A stretch of DNA of 64,000 nucleotides from Streptomyces dioscori (GTDB lineage: Bacteria; Actinomycetota; Actinomycetes; Streptomycetales; Streptomycetaceae): the NCBI RefSeq assembly GCF_003024195.1, contig NZ_KZ679064.1:18481-82480 (forward strand), read 5' to 3'. The notes below the pieces were generated by a model. That model did no database searches, was not told where the DNA came from, and saw nothing but the letters and a program-made list of their open reading frames with translations. Of this stretch, positions 1-9,068 are shown piece after piece (position 1 is the first letter of the stretch; each line of letters begins with the position of its first letter). A program made the position numbers and the translations under genes.

Positions 1-1
1 T

Positions 2-1312
2 CTCAAGGATTCCAGTGATCCCAAGGACGGCGAGCGGTCCGTCCCGCGGCAGGGTGCGCTCGTCTACAACCCCGGCGGTCCGGGCGCGTCCGGCATGTAC
101 TTCCCGCTGATCGGCATGTTCCCGGAGTGGAAGCGCATCGCGTCGGCGTACGACCTCGTGGGGTACGCCCCGCGCGGGGTGGCCCGCTCGTCCCCGCTGT
201 CCTGCCAGGACCCGAAACTGCTCCTGAAGGGGCCGACGCAGTCACCGACGCACCCCTCGGAGGCGTACAAGGAGGAGCGCGTCGCGCGGGCGAAGGCGTA
301 CGCGCGGGGCTGCGTCGAGCGGTCGGGCCGTGCGATCAGGCACTACACCTCGGTCAACAACGCCCGCGACCTGGACGTCCTGCGCGCGGCCCTGGGCGAG
401 CGGAAGCTGACCTTCATGGGAGCGTCCTACGGCACGTACTTCGGGGCCCTGTACGCGGAGCTGTTCCCGTCGCACGTACGCCGGATGGTCCTCGACTCGG
501 CCGTCAACCCCGACCCGGCGAAGGTCTGGTACCGCAACAACCTCGACCAGTCGGCCGCCTTCGAGCGCCGCTGGGCCGACTTCCGCGCGTGGACGGCCCA
601 GCACGACAAGGTGTACGGGCTGGGCCGCACGGCGCGGGAGGTGGGGCGCAGCTACGAGCGGGCGCGGGCGCGGCTCGCGGCGGAGCCCGCCGGCGGCGAG
701 GTCGGTCCGGGGCAGCTGCACGGCGCGTTCCTGCAGGCCGGGTACTACGACGACTACTGGCCGCAGCGCGCGCAGGCGCTCTCCGCGTATCTGAAGGGCG
801 ACCCGAAGCCGCTGATCCGGCAGGCGGGTCCGCACCCGGACGCGGTGAAGGAGCAGGAGAACAGCAGGGCCGTCTACACGGCCATCGAGTGCAACGACGC
901 GCCCTGGCCGCGGTCCTTCCACACCTGGGACCGCGACAACACGCGCCTCGCGCGCGTGGCCCCCTTCGAGACGTGGTCCAACGCCTGGATGAACCTGCCC
1001 TGCGCCTACTGGCCGCTGCCACGGCAACGGCCGCTGGACGTCCGCACGTTCCCCGGTGAGCTGGCGCCCACGCTCGTCCTCGCGGCGGAACGGGACGCGG
1101 CGACGCCGTACGCCGGGGCGGTGGAGATGCACCGGCGTCTGTCGGGCTCCGCGCTGGTCACGGAGCTGGCGTCCGGGTCACACGGGATCGTGGGCGGGTC
1201 CAACAAGTGCGTGAACGCCCACGTGGACGCGTATCTCTTGGAGGGCCGGGTCCCGGGGCCGCGGGCGACCTGCGGCCCGCACAAGCCCCCGAAGCCCCGC
1301 CAGGGGCTTTAA
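2..1312 (+). CDS. alpha/beta-hydrolase, tripeptidyl-aminopeptidase type (S33), 5' partial
   Basis: This is the C-terminal part of a secreted-type peptidase; the open frame runs off the left edge, so the start and any signal peptide are not visible. The oxyanion-hole motif NPGGPGASG lies at about codons 24-32 of the visible part and the nucleophile elbow GASYGTYFG further on. A late Asp (AERDAATPY) and His (SGSHGIVGG) complete a plausible Ser-Asp-His triad. This layout is that of the actinobacterial SlpD/SlpE and tripeptidyl aminopeptidases, which remove N-terminal tripeptides outside the cell. Substrate is not predictable here. The gene converges on hemQ, and two copies of the dispersed GC-rich repeat start directly after its TAA. 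Confidence 0.85.
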   Translation, partial: LKDSSDPKDGERSVPRQGALVYNPGGPGASGMYFPLIGMFPEWKRIASAYDLVGYAPRGVARSSPLSCQDPKLLLKGPTQSPTHPSEAYKEERVARAKAYARGCVERSGRAIRHYTSVNNARDLDVLRAALGERKLTFMGASYGTYFGALYAELFPSHVRRMVLDSAVNPDPAKVWYRNNLDQSAAFERRWADFRAWTAQHDKVYGLGRTAREVGRSYERARARLAAEPAGGEVGPGQLHGAFLQAGYYDDYWPQRAQALSAYLKGDPKPLIRQAGPHPDAVKEQENSRAVYTAIECNDAPWPRSFHTWDRDNTRLARVAPFETWSNAWMNLPCAYWPLPRQRPLDVRTFPGELAPTLVLAAERDAATPYAGAVEMHRRLSGSALVTELASGSHGIVGGSNKCVNAHVDAYLLEGRVPGPRATCGPHKPPKPRQGL

Positions 1313-1499
1313 GGGGCGCGGGGAACTGCGCAGTCTTTTGCCTTTGCCTTGAGGGGCGCGGGGAACTGCGCGGCCCGCCCCCACCGGGGCCGCAGCCGAC
1401 GCACCACCCCCTGCGGGGGTACGCCCCGAAGGGGGCGTCGGGCGTATCCCCGCGTCTGCGGACCGGCCGTGGCTGGTCGCGCAGTTCCCCGCGCCCCTT
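1313..1499. repeat. Three copies of the dispersed GC-rich element between convergent genes
   Basis: Two forward copies of the core GGGGCGCGGGGAACTGCGCG lie at 1313-1332 and 1353-1372, and one reverse copy (GGCTGGTCGCGCAGTTCCCC and on) at 1471-1497. Opposed copies can pair into a long hairpin between the convergent peptidase gene and hemQ. The position suggests a two-way terminator or transcript-end element; this is inference. A short CCCCCTGCGGGGG palindrome also lies between them. No gene is seen in the gap. Confidence 0.75.
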
Positions 1500-1508
1500 A
1501 CGGGGCTC

Positions 1509-2240
1509 TCAGGCCAGGGATGCGATCAGATCCGGTACGGACTTGCGGCGGCCCGTGTAGAACGGGACCTCTTCGCGCACGTGCATGCGCGCTTCGGACG
1601 CACGCAAGTGCCGCATGAGGTCCACGATGCGATACAACTCGTCCGCCTCGAACGCGAGGATCCACTCGTAGTCGCCCAGCGAGAACGACGCGACCGTGTT
1701 GGCCCGCACATCGGGGTAGCCGCGCGCCATCTTCCCGTGGTCGGCGAGCATCCGCCGCCGGTCCTCGTCCGGCAGCAGGTACCAGTCGTAGGAGCGCACG
1801 AACGGATACACGCTGATGTAGTCGCGCGGCGTCTCGTCGGCGAGGAACGCGGGCACGTGCGAGCGGTTGAACTCCGCGGGCCGGTGCAGCGCCATGTTCG
1901 ACCAGACCGGCTCCAGCGCGCGCCCCAGCTTCGTACGGCGGAAGAGGTTGTACGCCTCCTGCAGCTGGTCCGCGGTCTCGGCGTGCCACCAGACCATGAG
2001 GTCGGCGTCGGCGCGCAGCCCCGACACGTCGTAGGTGCCGCGGACCGTGACGTCCTTGGCGGCGAGCTGGTCGAACAGCTCCTGGACCTCGTCCGCGTAG
2101 CCGGTGCGGTCCTCAGGGAGCACGTCGCGGAGTTTGAACACGGACCAGAGGGTGTAGCGGATGACCTCGTTGAGGTCCTTGGCCTTCTTGCCGGCGTTCG
2201 GGGTCCTGGCCGGGCCGGTGATGGGGGCGTCGTCACTCAT
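1509..2240 (-). CDS. hemQ: Coproheme decarboxylase (chlorite-dismutase-like HemQ)
   Basis: A 243-residue protein of the chlorite dismutase superfamily, of usual HemQ/ChdC length. In actinobacteria this enzyme removes two carboxyl groups from coproheme III to give heme b, the last step of the coproporphyrin-dependent heme route. Visible family landmarks are the N-terminal IRYTLWSVF strand, the YISVYPFVRSYDWYLL segment with the conserved Tyr, and LADHGKMARGYP carrying the likely heme-ligand His. The C-terminal FYTGRRK is also typical. Its ATG is 4 nt after the hemY stop codon on the same strand, so the two are almost certainly one transcript. Confidence 0.92.
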   Translation of the reverse strand: MSDDAPITGPARTPNAGKKAKDLNEVIRYTLWSVFKLRDVLPEDRTGYADEVQELFDQLAAKDVTVRGTYDVSGLRADADLMVWWHAETADQLQEAYNLFRRTKLGRALEPVWSNMALHRPAEFNRSHVPAFLADETPRDYISVYPFVRSYDWYLLPDEDRRRMLADHGKMARGYPDVRANTVASFSLGDYEWILAFEADELYRIVDLMRHLRASEARMHVREEVPFYTGRRKSVPDLIASLA

Positions 2241-2244
2241 GGGG

Positions 2245-3744
2245 CTATTCTCCCGCTCCGCCGTGCAGGCTCTGCACCGGGTTGGTGATCAGGGCGTCCG
2301 TCAGCCGGTCGTCGCCCCGCAGCCGGTCCACGGCGGCGTTCGCGCTCGCGACACAGGCCGGGATGCCGACGCCGTCGTACGCCGCTCCGCACACCGCGAG
2401 GCCAGGCACCCTGCCGACGTGTTCGCGGATGCGGGCCACGCGCGCGTGGTGCCCGACCGGGTACTGGGGCAGTCCGTCGTCCCAGCGGGTCACCCGGGTC
2501 TCCAGGGGCTCCGCGGTGAGGCCGGTGGCCTCGCGCAGGTCGTGCCGGGACACGTCGACGAGGTCGGCGTCGTCGCGGCCGAGGATCTCCGTCTCCCCGT
2601 ACCGGCCGACGGAGGTGCGCAGGACCACGGTGTCCGGATTCTCCTCGGCGATCCAGCCCCATTTCTGGGACGCGAACGTGGACGCCTTGATGGTCCGCCC
2701 GTCGACGGGCGGGACCAGGAAGCCGCTGCCTTCGGGGAGGGCGGTCCCCTCGCGGCGGTAGGCGAGGGTGATCAGCGCCATGGACGCGTACTCGACGGCG
2801 GCCAGCTCGGCCGCGGCGGCCGGGGCCTCGGCGGCGAGCAGCGCGGCGGCGGCGCCCGCGGGGACCGCCACGACGACGGCGTCGGCCACCAGCGTCCGGC
2901 CCCCCGCGACGACCCGCCAGCCGCCCTCGTGCCGCTCGGCGGTGCCGACCGCGTCGCCGGTGACCCGGCGCAGTTCCGTGACCGCGGCTCCCGTGACGAT
3001 CTCGCCGCCCCGGGCGCGTACCGACTCGGCGACGGCGAGCGGCAGTCGGCCGATGCCGCCCTCGATGCCCATGAAGACCGGCCCGGCCGGCTGATCCGGC
3101 TTCCGACCGCGCGCGGCCTTCGCCTGGATCTCGCGGACCGCCTCCGTGAGCGAGGCGTGCGTACGGGCGGCCTCGAAGAGCTGCGGGACGGCCGAGCGCA
3201 TCGAGATGCGGTACGCGTCGCCCGCGTAGACCCCGCCGAGCAGGGGCTCGACGAGCCGGTCGACGACCTCGCGGCCGAGCCGCTCGGCGACGAAGGCGCC
3301 CACCGCCACGTCGTCGCCGACCTCCGTGCGCGGCAGGTCGCGCTCGTGCTCGATGCGGCGCAGGCCTTCGTCGGACAGCACCCCGGAGAGGGCCGCCGCG
3401 TCCGCGGGGACGCCCATGACGTGTCCCTTGGGCATGGGCCGCAGGGCTCCGCGCGTCCAGATCGAGGCGCCCACCGTGTTCGGCGGCCGGAGCCGGTCGG
3501 CGAGACCGACCTCGTGGGCCAGCGCGACCGCCTCGGGCCGCCGCGCGAGCATCGACTCGGCGCCCAGGTCGACCCGGGCGCCCGCGACGGAGCCCGGCAG
3601 CAGCTTGCCGCCGAGCCGCTCGGAGGCCTCCAGGACGGTCACGTGCGCGCCGCCGTTCAGCAGCCGGTGCGCGGCGGCCAGACCGGCGATCCCGCCCCCG
3701 ATGACGACGACGTGACCCGGGCCCGTACGTGTGTCTGCGTGCAT
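2245..3744 (-). CDS. hemY: Coproporphyrinogen/protoporphyrinogen oxidase, FAD-dependent (HemY/CgoX type)
   Basis: This flavoprotein oxidises coproporphyrinogen III to coproporphyrin III (formerly annotated protoporphyrinogen oxidase) in the heme route that ends with HemQ. The N-terminal FAD-binding motif VVVIGGGIAGLAAAHRLL and the VLEASERLGGKL stretch are clear, and the C-terminal FAD motif GLAVCGAAYDGVGIPACV is present. The start is taken at the ATG reading MHADTRTGPGH (3744), giving 499 residues; an upstream in-frame start at 3795 would add 17 residues but has no clear ribosome site. It is followed after 4 nt by hemQ. The gene diverges from the DUF4349 lipoprotein gene. Confidence 0.9.
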   Translation of the reverse strand: MHADTRTGPGHVVVIGGGIAGLAAAHRLLNGGAHVTVLEASERLGGKLLPGSVAGARVDLGAESMLARRPEAVALAHEVGLADRLRPPNTVGASIWTRGALRPMPKGHVMGVPADAAALSGVLSDEGLRRIEHERDLPRTEVGDDVAVGAFVAERLGREVVDRLVEPLLGGVYAGDAYRISMRSAVPQLFEAARTHASLTEAVREIQAKAARGRKPDQPAGPVFMGIEGGIGRLPLAVAESVRARGGEIVTGAAVTELRRVTGDAVGTAERHEGGWRVVAGGRTLVADAVVVAVPAGAAAALLAAEAPAAAAELAAVEYASMALITLAYRREGTALPEGSGFLVPPVDGRTIKASTFASQKWGWIAEENPDTVVLRTSVGRYGETEILGRDDADLVDVSRHDLREATGLTAEPLETRVTRWDDGLPQYPVGHHARVARIREHVGRVPGLAVCGAAYDGVGIPACVASANAAVDRLRGDDRLTDALITNPVQSLHGGAGE

Positions 3745-3950
3745 GTGTCCACTGTCCCAGACCCGGTACGCCGTCTCCCGGGCCCCCGGCGCCACGGCGC
3801 GTGACCGGATGTCCGTGACCAGGGTGTCCGTGACGAGGCCGGACCGTGACCTCTTCGGGACCGGATCCGGCCAACGTCCCGCGGGGCTCGGGCGTCGAAG
3901 GAACGTCGGACAACACGACGCTCATCTCGACACCTCGGGGGTACACCGAC
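3745..3950. other. Divergent intergenic region hemY / DUF4349 gene
   Basis: About 206 bp separate the two divergent starts and must hold both promoters. I see no confident -35/-10 pair or operator by eye. A GGGGG tract 9 nt before the ATG at 3951 serves as a ribosome site for the lipoprotein gene. Confidence 0.4.
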
Positions 3951-4925
3951 ATGCGGACACACGGCAGTGGCAGGCGAGACGGCAAGGACGGCGGCACGAC
4001 CCGGTACCGCTCCGCACGCCCCGTACAGCTCCTCTCGGCGCTGTTGCTCTCCGGCGCCCTCGCCCTCACGGGGTGCACGAACTCGGCCGACGGCGGGATG
4101 GACAGCTCGGGCGACAGCAAGGCCGCCCCTCCGAACGCCGCGCAGGAGGGACCGGGTGCGGCCGACAGCGCCGCGAGCGGCGGCAAGGGCGAACAGGCCG
4201 ACTCGCCGACGCGGCTGACCACCCACATCATCCACACCGCCTCACTGACCGTGCAGGTCAAGGACGTGCCGAAGTCCCTCGCCGAGGCCCGCACCACGGT
4301 CGAGAACGCGGGCGGCATGGTCGGCAACGAGACCACGGACCGCGACTCCGAGGGCCGCGAGCGGTCCCGTGTCGTCCTGCGGGTCCCGGCGGACAAGTAC
4401 GAGGAGGTCCTCACGGAGCTGGAGGGCTCGGGCAAACTCATCGACCGCAAGGCGAAGGCGGAGGACGTCACCGAGCAGGTCGTCGACGTGGAGAGCCGCG
4501 TCAAGACGCAGCGGGCCAGCGTGGCGCGGATCCGCGAGCTGATGGACCGGGCCTCCAAGCTGAGCGATGTGGTCACCCTGGAGGGCGAGTTGAGCACGCG
4601 CCAGGCCGACCTGGAGTCGCTGCTGGCCCAGCAGGCCTCACTGAAGGACCGTACGAGCCTGGCCACGATCACCTTGTCGCTGTCCGAGACACCGGTGAAG
4701 AAGGCGGACAAGGACGACGATCCCACCTTCGCCGACGCGCTCGGGGGCGGCTGGGACGCGTTCGTCGGCATGTTCCGCTGGATCGCGCTGGCGCTGGGCG
4801 CGGTACTGCCGTTCCTGGTGGGCACGGCGCTGCTGCTGTTCCTGTGGGTGCGTTTCCTGCGCGGCCGGACACCGCGTGGCGCGGCCGCCGCGGCGACGAC
4901 GAACGGCGAGCCCGAGCGGGACTGA
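3951..4925 (+). CDS. DUF4349 lipoprotein, membrane-anchored at both ends
   Basis: The start is chosen at ATG 3951 because a GGGGG ribosome site precedes it; the frame is open from 3846. The 324-residue product has an n-region followed by LLSALLLSGALALTGC, a lipobox with Cys at about residue 42. Next come a Ser/Gly-rich linker, a DUF4349 domain (roughly 90-255, with long charged helices such as VTEQVVDVESRVKTQRASV) and a C-terminal transmembrane helix (about 270-305, LGAVLPFLVGTALLLFLWV). The family is common in actinobacteria and has no settled function; the extracytoplasmic coiled-coil-like core suggests a structural or signalling role. It precedes the flavoprotein gene by 27 nt and may be co-transcribed. 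Confidence 0.8.
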   Translation: MRTHGSGRRDGKDGGTTRYRSARPVQLLSALLLSGALALTGCTNSADGGMDSSGDSKAAPPNAAQEGPGAADSAASGGKGEQADSPTRLTTHIIHTASLTVQVKDVPKSLAEARTTVENAGGMVGNETTDRDSEGRERSRVVLRVPADKYEEVLTELEGSGKLIDRKAKAEDVTEQVVDVESRVKTQRASVARIRELMDRASKLSDVVTLEGELSTRQADLESLLAQQASLKDRTSLATITLSLSETPVKKADKDDDPTFADALGGGWDAFVGMFRWIALALGAVLPFLVGTALLLFLWVRFLRGRTPRGAAAAATTNGEPERD

Positions 4926-4952
4926 AATGCCGGACCGCCGTAGCGTGTTCGC

Positions 4953-6353
4953 ATGACTATGAGTCGCGAGAACCGTACGAAAGAGCGTCTGGTGGTCGTC
5001 GGAGGGGACGCGGCGGGCATGTCCGCCGCGTCCCAGGCACGCAGGCTGAAGGGCCCCGACGCATTGGAGATCATCGCTTTCGAGCGGGGGCACTTCAGCT
5101 CCTACTCCGCGTGCGGCATCCCGTACTGGGTGGGCGGCGAGGTCGACGACCGGGACAAGCTGATCGCCCGCTCGCCCGAGGAGCACCGGGAGCGCGGGAT
5201 CGACCTGCGGATGCGTACGGAGGTCACGGAACTCGACGTCGACGGCGGCCGGGTGCGTTCCCGCGACCTGGACTCCGGGGCCGAGGAGTGGACGTCGTAC
5301 GACAAGCTCGTGGTCGCGACGGGCGCCCGTCCGGTGCGGCCGTCGCTGCCCGGCATCGACGCCCCCGGGGTGCACGGGGTGCAGACCCTCGACGACGGTC
5401 AGGCGCTCATCGACACGCTGAGCCGTACGGAGGGGCGCCGCGCGGTCGTGATCGGGGCGGGCTACATCGGCGTGGAGATGGCCGAGGCGCTGATCAACCG
5501 CGGGTACGAGGTGACGGTCGTCAACCGCGGCAAGGAGCCGATGGCCACGCTCGACCCGGACATGGGCCGCCTGGTGCACGAGGCCATGGAGGGCATGGGC
5601 ATCACCATGGTGAACGACGCCGAGGTCACCAAGATCCTCACCGGTGACGACGGGCGGGTCCGCGCGGTCGCCACGGAGGACGGCGAGTACGCGGCGGACG
5701 TGGTGGTCCTCGGCATCGGTGTCCGGCCGGAGACCACGCTCGCCGGGGCCGCGGGGCTGCCGCTCGGCGACCACAAGGGGCTGCTGACGGACCTGGCCAT
5801 GCGGGTGCGCGGCCACGAGAACATCTGGGCGGGCGGCGACTGCGTCGAGGTGCTCGACCTGGTCTCGGGCAGCGAGCGGCACATCGCGCTGGGTACGCAC
5901 GCCAACAAGCACGGCCAGGTGATCGGCTCGAACGTCGGCGGCGGCTACGCCACGTTCCCCGGGGTCGTCGGCACGGCGGTCAGCAAGGTCTGCGACCTGG
6001 AGATCGCCCGTACGGGCCTGCGCGAGAAGGACGCGCACCGGGCGGGGCTGCGCTTCGAGGCGGTCACGATCGAGTCGACGAACAGCGCGGGTTACTACCC
6101 GAAGGCCGACCTCATGACGGTGAAGATGCTCGCCGAACTGCGCACCGGCCGCCTTCTGGGCGTCCAGATCGTCGGCCGCGAGGGCGCCGCCAAGCGCGTG
6201 GACATCGCCGCCGTCGCGCTCACGGCGGGCATGACGGTCGAACAGATGACAGCCCTGGACCTCGGCTACGCCCCACCGTTCTCCCCGGTCTGGGACCCCA
6301 TCCTGGTGGCGGCCCGCAAGGCGGTGACAGCGGTACGCAAGACGGCCCAGTAA
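4953..6353 (+). CDS. CoA-disulfide-reductase/NADH-oxidase-like flavoprotein
   Basis: A 466-residue pyridine nucleotide-disulfide oxidoreductase of the single-cysteine class. The N-terminal FAD site is RLVVVGGDAAGMSAASQARR (about 12-31), the active Cys is C54 in YSACGIPYW, the NAD(P)H site is VVIGAGYIGVEMAEAL (about 168-183), and the C-terminal dimerisation domain is complete. Family members reduce CoA disulfide or related persulfides, or act as NADH oxidases; the SACGIPYW motif fits CoA-disulfide/persulfide reductases best, but sequence alone cannot fix the substrate. The cytoplasmic enzyme probably maintains low-molecular-weight thiols. A strong hairpin terminator follows 8 nt after its stop. 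Confidence 0.85.
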   Translation: MTMSRENRTKERLVVVGGDAAGMSAASQARRLKGPDALEIIAFERGHFSSYSACGIPYWVGGEVDDRDKLIARSPEEHRERGIDLRMRTEVTELDVDGGRVRSRDLDSGAEEWTSYDKLVVATGARPVRPSLPGIDAPGVHGVQTLDDGQALIDTLSRTEGRRAVVIGAGYIGVEMAEALINRGYEVTVVNRGKEPMATLDPDMGRLVHEAMEGMGITMVNDAEVTKILTGDDGRVRAVATEDGEYAADVVVLGIGVRPETTLAGAAGLPLGDHKGLLTDLAMRVRGHENIWAGGDCVEVLDLVSGSERHIALGTHANKHGQVIGSNVGGGYATFPGVVGTAVSKVCDLEIARTGLREKDAHRAGLRFEAVTIESTNSAGYYPKADLMTVKMLAELRTGRLLGVQIVGREGAAKRVDIAAVALTAGMTVEQMTALDLGYAPPFSPVWDPILVAARKAVTAVRKTAQ

Positions 6354-6360
6354 CCGCCCG

Positions 6361-6402
6361 CGCCCCGTGGGGGCCCGCAGGGCTGCGGGCCCCCACGGGG
6401 CG
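6361..6402. terminator. Strong bidirectional hairpin terminator
   Basis: A perfect 20-bp stem (6361-6380 with 6383-6402) around GG lies between two convergent genes. It contains GTGGGGGCCCGCAG and its complement. No U tract follows, as is usual in Streptomyces. Its right arm runs straight into the dispersed repeat copy at 6397-6423. Confidence 0.85.
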
Positions 6403-6423
6403 CGGGGAACTGCGCGACCAGCC
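6397..6423 (+). repeat. Dispersed GC-rich element copy
   Basis: A full copy of core GGGGCGCGGGGAACTGCGCG followed by ACCAGCC, fused to the end of the terminator stem between convergent genes. Confidence 0.8.
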
Positions 6424-6453
6424 CCCACCGGCCGTCAGCCGAACCCGACAGCC

Positions 6454-6810
6454 TCAAGCCCCCTGCGCATTCCCGTTTATCTTCTCTATGGCCTGCCGCG
6501 CCTGCTCCCCCGGCGTCCGCGACAACGAAGACACGGCAGAGACCTGAGGCCCACCCACGGCAGCGGGCGCAGCCGCCGGCATGGCGGACGCCGACGCGGC
6601 AGCGGGCCGCGCATGCGACCCCACCTGCCGCCCCCGCAGCCGATGACTCGCCGCCTCGTCCAGCGTCACAGGCCGCTGCATGCTCGCGGCCAGCCGCCCC
6701 GCCTCCTGGCCGAGCGCGGCCACGTCCTCCCAGGACAGACGGAGTACGACGGCGAGTTCCGCCTCGCCGTCCGGCGTGGCGATCAACGGCTGAGCGGCTC
6801 GGTCGTTCAT
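6454..6810 (-). CDS. Small conserved-type hypothetical protein
   Basis: A 118-residue protein of unknown function. The start is the ATG at 6810, preceded by GAGG at a suitable distance; the frame is open up to 6873 without a better start. The N-terminal half (IATPDGEAELAVVLRLSWEDVAALGQEAGRLAASM) looks like a folded acidic helical domain. A basic stretch (ASHRLRGRQVGSHARPAAA) and an Ala/Pro-rich tail ending QAIEKINGNAQGA follow. There is no signal peptide or membrane segment. It diverges from the rhomboid gene with about 100 bp between starts. I do not recognise a named domain. Confidence 0.65.
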   Translation of the reverse strand: MNDRAAQPLIATPDGEAELAVVLRLSWEDVAALGQEAGRLAASMQRPVTLDEAASHRLRGRQVGSHARPAAASASAMPAAAPAAVGGPQVSAVSSLSRTPGEQARQAIEKINGNAQGA

Positions 6811-6912
6811 GACCTGTTCCTCACGTATTGCGGGATCACGGGCGGTTGCCGAAACATACGCACGCGACGCCACCCCCGTTCAGACTCCCCGAACCGGGGG
6901 CAGGATTCCCCC

Positions 6913-7740
6913 GTGGTCATACCCGTCCATGACGTGAACCCGGCCCGCCGCACGCCCTATGTGACGTACGCGCTGATCGCCGCCAATTTCGTGGTCTTCC
7001 TGGCCACTCCGGGCGTGGCGAGCTCACTCACCGGCGACAGCGGTCCGTCCCACCTGGCCCAGCTGTGCCACCTGCAGGCGTTCCTGGAGCAGTGGGCGGC
7101 GATCCCCAGGGAGCTGATCCACGGACAGCTCCCGACGACGGTCCCCACCGGTGACGTGGGGCTGGGCGCCACCGGCCGCGGCTGTGCCGTCGGTCCGCCC
7201 GGCTACGACAAGTCACCCCAGCTGTCGGTCCTCACGGCGATGTTCCTGCACGGCGGCTGGGTGCACCTGCTCGGCAACATGCTCTTCCTGCTGATCTTCG
7301 GCAACAACATCGAGGACCGCCTCGGCCACATCCGCTACGCGCTCTTCTACGTGGCCTGCGGCTATGCGGCGGCGTACGGCTTCGCGCTGGTCAACGCCGA
7401 CTCGACCGACCCGCTGATCGGTGCGTCGGGCGCGATCGCCGGGGTGCTGGGCGCGTATCTGGTCCTCTACCCGCGGGCCAGGGTCTGGGTCCTGGTCCCG
7501 TTCCTGATCTTCCTGCCGCTGCGGCTGCCCGCCTGGATCGTGCTGGGCTTCTGGTTCGGACTGCAGGCGGTGTACTCGTCCGGCAGGGGCGTCTCCGACG
7601 CCGGCACCGTCGCGTACGTGGCCCACGTGGTCGGCTTCCTCACGGGCATGCTCCTGGCCTGGCCCCTGCGCCGCGGCACCCCGCCCCCACCCCAGCCACG
7701 CGGCCTCCTGTGGGGCAGAAGAGCCCACCACCGCTGGTGA
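6913..7740 (+). CDS. Rhomboid-family intramembrane serine protease
   Basis: A 275-residue polytopic membrane protein that should cleave transmembrane substrates within the bilayer. The start is a GTG at 6913 behind a GGGGGCAGGA tract. The catalytic dyad is visible: nucleophile S172 in IGASGAIAGV (GxSG) and His238 in AYVAHVVGFLTG. HGGWVHLLGNMLFL carries the conserved H118 and N122 of the oxyanion region. Six or seven hydrophobic segments are present. An insert of about 70 residues between the first membrane helix and the catalytic core (about 40-105, containing two Cys) faces outside or forms loop L1. The Pro/Arg-rich C-terminus is cytoplasmic-like. Substrates are unknown. Confidence 0.9.
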   Translation: MVIPVHDVNPARRTPYVTYALIAANFVVFLATPGVASSLTGDSGPSHLAQLCHLQAFLEQWAAIPRELIHGQLPTTVPTGDVGLGATGRGCAVGPPGYDKSPQLSVLTAMFLHGGWVHLLGNMLFLLIFGNNIEDRLGHIRYALFYVACGYAAAYGFALVNADSTDPLIGASGAIAGVLGAYLVLYPRARVWVLVPFLIFLPLRLPAWIVLGFWFGLQAVYSSGRGVSDAGTVAYVAHVVGFLTGMLLAWPLRRGTPPPPQPRGLLWGRRAHHRW

Positions 7741-7751
7741 GCGCCCTCCTG

Positions 7752-7778
7752 GGGGCGCGGGGAACTGCGCGACCAGCC
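7752..7778 (+). repeat. Dispersed GC-rich element copy
   Basis: A full forward copy sits in the 65-bp gap between the convergent rhomboid and hemE genes. It is the only obvious transcript-end signal for either gene. Confidence 0.75.
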
Positions 7779-7805
7779 ACGACGAAGCCGCACCCGAAAC
7801 AGCGC

Positions 7806-8873
7806 CTACCGAGCGGAGCGCGTCTGCACGTACTCGACGAGCCGGGTCAGCGCATCCGGGCTCATCGACGGCAGGACCCCGTGCCCAAGGTTGAACACAT
7901 GCCCCTCAAGCCCCGCGGCGGCGTCCAGCACCTCCTGGGCCTTCTGCTCCACGACCGAGGTGGGGGCGAAGAGGACAGCCGGATCCAGGTTCCCCTGGAG
8001 CGCCCGCCCGGGCCCGACCCGACGGGCGGCCTCGTCCAGCGGCACCCGCCAGTCGACGCCCACGACGTCCGCGCCCGCCTCCCCCATGAGCCCGAGCAGT
8101 TCCCCCGTACCCACACCGAAGTGGATGCGCGGGACGCCGTACGACTCGACGGCCCGGAAGACCTTCGCGGAGGCGGGCAGCACCGAGCGCCGGTAGTCGG
8201 CGGGGGCGAGGGCGCCGACCCAGGAGTCGAAGAGCTGGACGGCGGAGGCGCCCGCCTCGATCTGCACCTTCAGGAACGCGGCCGTGATGTCGGCGAGCCG
8301 GTCGAGCAGGTCGGCCCAGAGCTGCGGGTCGCCGTACATGAGCGACTTGGTGTGCTCGTGGTTGCGGGACGGGCCGCCCTCCACGAGGTAGCTCGCGAGG
8401 GTGAACGGCGCGCCCGCGAAACCGATGAGCGGGGTCGCACCCAGCTCACGGGTGAGCAGGCCCATCGCCTCGGTGACGTACCAGACGTCGTCCGGCGTCA
8501 GATCGCGCAGCTGGTCGAGGTCGGCGCGGGTGCGGATCGGGTTCGCGACGACGGGGCCCACGCCGGGCTTGATGTCCAGGTCGACACCGATGGCCTTCAG
8601 CGGTACGACGATGTCGCTGAAGTAGATCGCCGCGTCCACCTTGTGCCGGCGGACCGGCTGGAGGGTGATCTCGGCGACCAGCTCGGGCCGCATGCAGGAC
8701 TCCAGCATGGGGATGCCCTCGCGCACCTTCAGGTACTCGGGCAGTGAGCGTCCGGCCTGCCGCATGAACCACACGGGCGTGTGCGGCACGGGTTCACGCC
8801 TGCACGCCTTGAGGAAGGCGGAGTCGTATGTCGCGGTCGGCTGCTGGCCCTTGGGGCGGTCAATGACGCTCAC
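7806..8873 (-). CDS. hemE: Uroporphyrinogen decarboxylase
   Basis: HemE decarboxylates the four acetate side chains of uroporphyrinogen III to give coproporphyrinogen III, the substrate of the HemY-type oxidase encoded about 4 kb to the left. The start is the GTG at 8873 (reading VSVIDRPKG), giving 355 residues, the normal family length. Conserved signatures include PVWFMRQAGRSLPEYLKVR near the N-terminus, the substrate-site Asp in IYFSDIVVPLKAIG, GFAGAPFTLASYLVEGG and the C-terminal FNLGHGVLPSMSPD. The frame stays open upstream to 9623, but that part lies under the divergent DUF3000 gene and is not coding. Confidence 0.95.
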   Translation of the reverse strand: MSVIDRPKGQQPTATYDSAFLKACRREPVPHTPVWFMRQAGRSLPEYLKVREGIPMLESCMRPELVAEITLQPVRRHKVDAAIYFSDIVVPLKAIGVDLDIKPGVGPVVANPIRTRADLDQLRDLTPDDVWYVTEAMGLLTRELGATPLIGFAGAPFTLASYLVEGGPSRNHEHTKSLMYGDPQLWADLLDRLADITAAFLKVQIEAGASAVQLFDSWVGALAPADYRRSVLPASAKVFRAVESYGVPRIHFGVGTGELLGLMGEAGADVVGVDWRVPLDEAARRVGPGRALQGNLDPAVLFAPTSVVEQKAQEVLDAAAGLEGHVFNLGHGVLPSMSPDALTRLVEYVQTRSAR

Positions 8874-9068
8874 GACGAAAAGTCTCGCACGGCCCGGAGG
8901 CACCCTGAGCCGGGGCCCGACGCGCGGGCGCCCCGACGCGTGCTCCGTCACGTATCGCCGCGAACCGGCGCGTTCGGGGGCGCTTTTCGGCAACGTCATC
9001 CGGACAGTGGTCCGGCGCACGGGTGTCTCTCCCTGCGCAAAGGCTCTGTTCCCCTTAATCTTCCCCGC

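Noticed and set aside
2237..5074. A 945-codon minus-strand open frame
   Set aside because: It lies antisense to or out of frame with hemY, the DUF4349 gene and the flavoprotein; its product is Arg/Pro/Gly-rich with no domain. Such shadows are normal at very high GC.
6397..6423. Dispersed element as a tRNA or small structured RNA gene
   Set aside because: No cloverleaf or conserved tRNA boxes; the 27-bp core is too short, and its copies track intergenic and transcript-end positions.
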